Below are positions 63,273-64,000 of a stretch of DNA of 64,000 bases, in pieces. The position numbers and the translations under genes are program-made. Under the pieces are notes generated by a model, which saw nothing but the letters and a program-made list of their open reading frames with translations, had not been told where the DNA came from and did not search any database. The DNA comes from Pseudomonas sp. KUIN-1. GTDB taxonomy: Bacteria > Pseudomonadota > Gammaproteobacteria > Pseudomonadales > Pseudomonadaceae. The stretch covers positions 3,596,001 to 3,660,000 of the forward strand of contig NZ_AP020337.1 of the NCBI RefSeq assembly GCF_009176725.1, in the 5' to 3' direction. The stretch's first letter is position 1. Every line of letters begins with the position of its first letter.

Positions 63273-63298
63273 AAAAGCCCCGACGAGTCGGGGCTTTT
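63273..63298 (-). terminator. Rho-independent terminator of the BI-1-family gene
   Basis: AAAAGCCCCGAC, loop GA, GTCGGGGCTTTT: a perfect 12-base stem with A and T tracts on both sides, so it can work on both strands. It lies 39 bases past the stop of the minus-strand gene. Confidence 0.95.
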
Positions 63299-63336
63299 GT
63301 TGAAGCGCAGTGGCCTGAATGTTCAGGCCAGGTAAA

Positions 63337-64000
63337 TCAGTCGTCGCGGCTCATGATGCCGAAGATCTGCAGCAGGCTGATGAACAGGTTATAGATCGAT
63401 ACATACAGGCTGACCGTCGCCATGATGTAGTTACGCTCGCCACCCTGAATGATCGCGCTGGTCTGGAACAGAATGCACACCGACGAGAACAGCACGAAGC
63501 CCGCGCTGATAGCCAGTTGCAAACCGCTGATCTGGAAGAACATGCTGGCCACTACCGCACCCAGCAGGACAAAGAAACCTGCGGTAATGAAACCACCCAG
63601 GAAGCTCATGTCCTTGCGAGTGATCAGTACATAGGCCGAGAGACCGCCGAATACCAGAGCCGTCATCGCGAAGGCGGAGCTAACCACTTCAGCACCCCCG
63701 GCCATGCCCAGGTAACGGTTGAGGATCGGGCCCAGCAGGAACCCCATGAAACCTGTCAGGGCGAAGGTCGACACCAGACCCCAGACCGAATCACGCAGCT
63801 TGTTGGTCAGGAAGAACAGACCGTAGAAGCCGATCAGCACCACGAAAATGTTCGGGTAGCCGACGCGCATCTGCTGAGCGACGAAGGCCATGACACCACT
63901 GAAAGCCAGTGTCAGGGCGAGAAGACCGTAAGTATTGCGCAGGACACGACTAACCTCGAGCTGGTCGGCCTGCATGCCGGTTTTAAGGCTGTAATCCTGT
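63337..64000 (-). CDS. BI-1/YccA-family membrane protein (5' end outside window)
   Basis: At least 220 residues with seven hydrophobic segments. The BI-1 pattern is QADQLEVSRVLRNTYGLLALT near the start and the usual charged C-terminus (LQIFGIMSRDD). The reading continues to the right edge as QDYSLKTG before an internal Met at 63975, so the true start lies just outside the window. YccA/YbhL-type proteins modulate FtsH proteolysis or ion homeostasis in the inner membrane. Confidence 0.93.
   Translation of the reverse strand, partial: QDYSLKTGMQADQLEVSRVLRNTYGLLALTLAFSGVMAFVAQQMRVGYPNIFVVLIGFYGLFFLTNKLRDSVWGLVSTFALTGFMGFLLGPILNRYLGMAGGAEVVSSAFAMTALVFGGLSAYVLITRKDMSFLGGFITAGFFVLLGAVVASMFFQISGLQLAISAGFVLFSSVCILFQTSAIIQGGERNYIMATVSLYVSIYNLFISLLQIFGIMSRDD

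Overview
The window is about 64 kb of a chromosome that reads as a plant-associated fluorescent pseudomonad, almost certainly Pseudomonas syringae. The support is an RhlA-type acyltransferase without RhlB, an aprA-inh-aprDEF serralysin locus, an Xps/Hxc-like type II secretion operon, sugar-diacid catabolism and dense coding at high GC. From memory (not checked) the order around rhlA and a HopAH2-like gene matches P. syringae pv. syringae B728a. No rRNA, tRNA, CRISPR, prophage or insertion sequence was seen.

Layout. 0-8 kb: end of an unidentified gene, LysR regulator with a divergent AbrB-family membrane protein, AGE-family sugar isomerase, chemoreceptor, glycerate kinase and its CdaR-type regulator. 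8-10.4 kb: lipoprotein-like alpha/beta hydrolase, then a nine-unit tandem array of paired REP palindromes. 10.4-16.1 kb: FadR-type GntR regulator divergent from D-glucarate permease and dehydratase (gudP-gudD), then a DUF1345 protein and a D-2-hydroxyacid dehydrogenase. 16.5-25.4 kb: HopAH2-like protein, TonB-dependent siderophore receptor, nicotinamidase, formate/nitrite-type channel, two-component system and rhlA. 25.4-30.8 kb: a TriABC-like RND operon with two adaptors. 30.8-36.9 kb: amidohydrolase/MFS/GntR cassette, second MFS gene, membrane protein of unknown function, secreted esterase. 37-47.1 kb: eleven type II secretion genes in the order E-F-G-H-I-J-K-L-M-N-D on the minus strand. 47.2-50.6 kb: small exported protein and a GH3-PA14 glucosidase. 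50.7-56.4 kb: TetR, GNAT, LysR, an alpha-ketoglutarate-semialdehyde dehydrogenase and an N-methyltryptophan-oxidase-like flavoenzyme. 56.4-62.9 kb: serralysin with inhibitor and type I secretion apparatus. The window ends inside a BI-1/YccA-family gene.

Two themes link the genes. The first is D-glucarate use: gudP-gudD, a FadR-type regulator with an operator-like palindrome over its own promoter, CdaR with glycerate kinase, and a semialdehyde dehydrogenase 40 kb away whose promoter carries nearly the same 12-base motif as the gudP promoter. The second is export of enzymes and surface-active lipid: type I serralysin secretion, a type II system with a lipoprotein secretin, candidate type II cargo (GH3 enzyme, exported esterase) and RhlA.

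All assignments rest on reading the sequence and on recalled family features; no similarity search was run.
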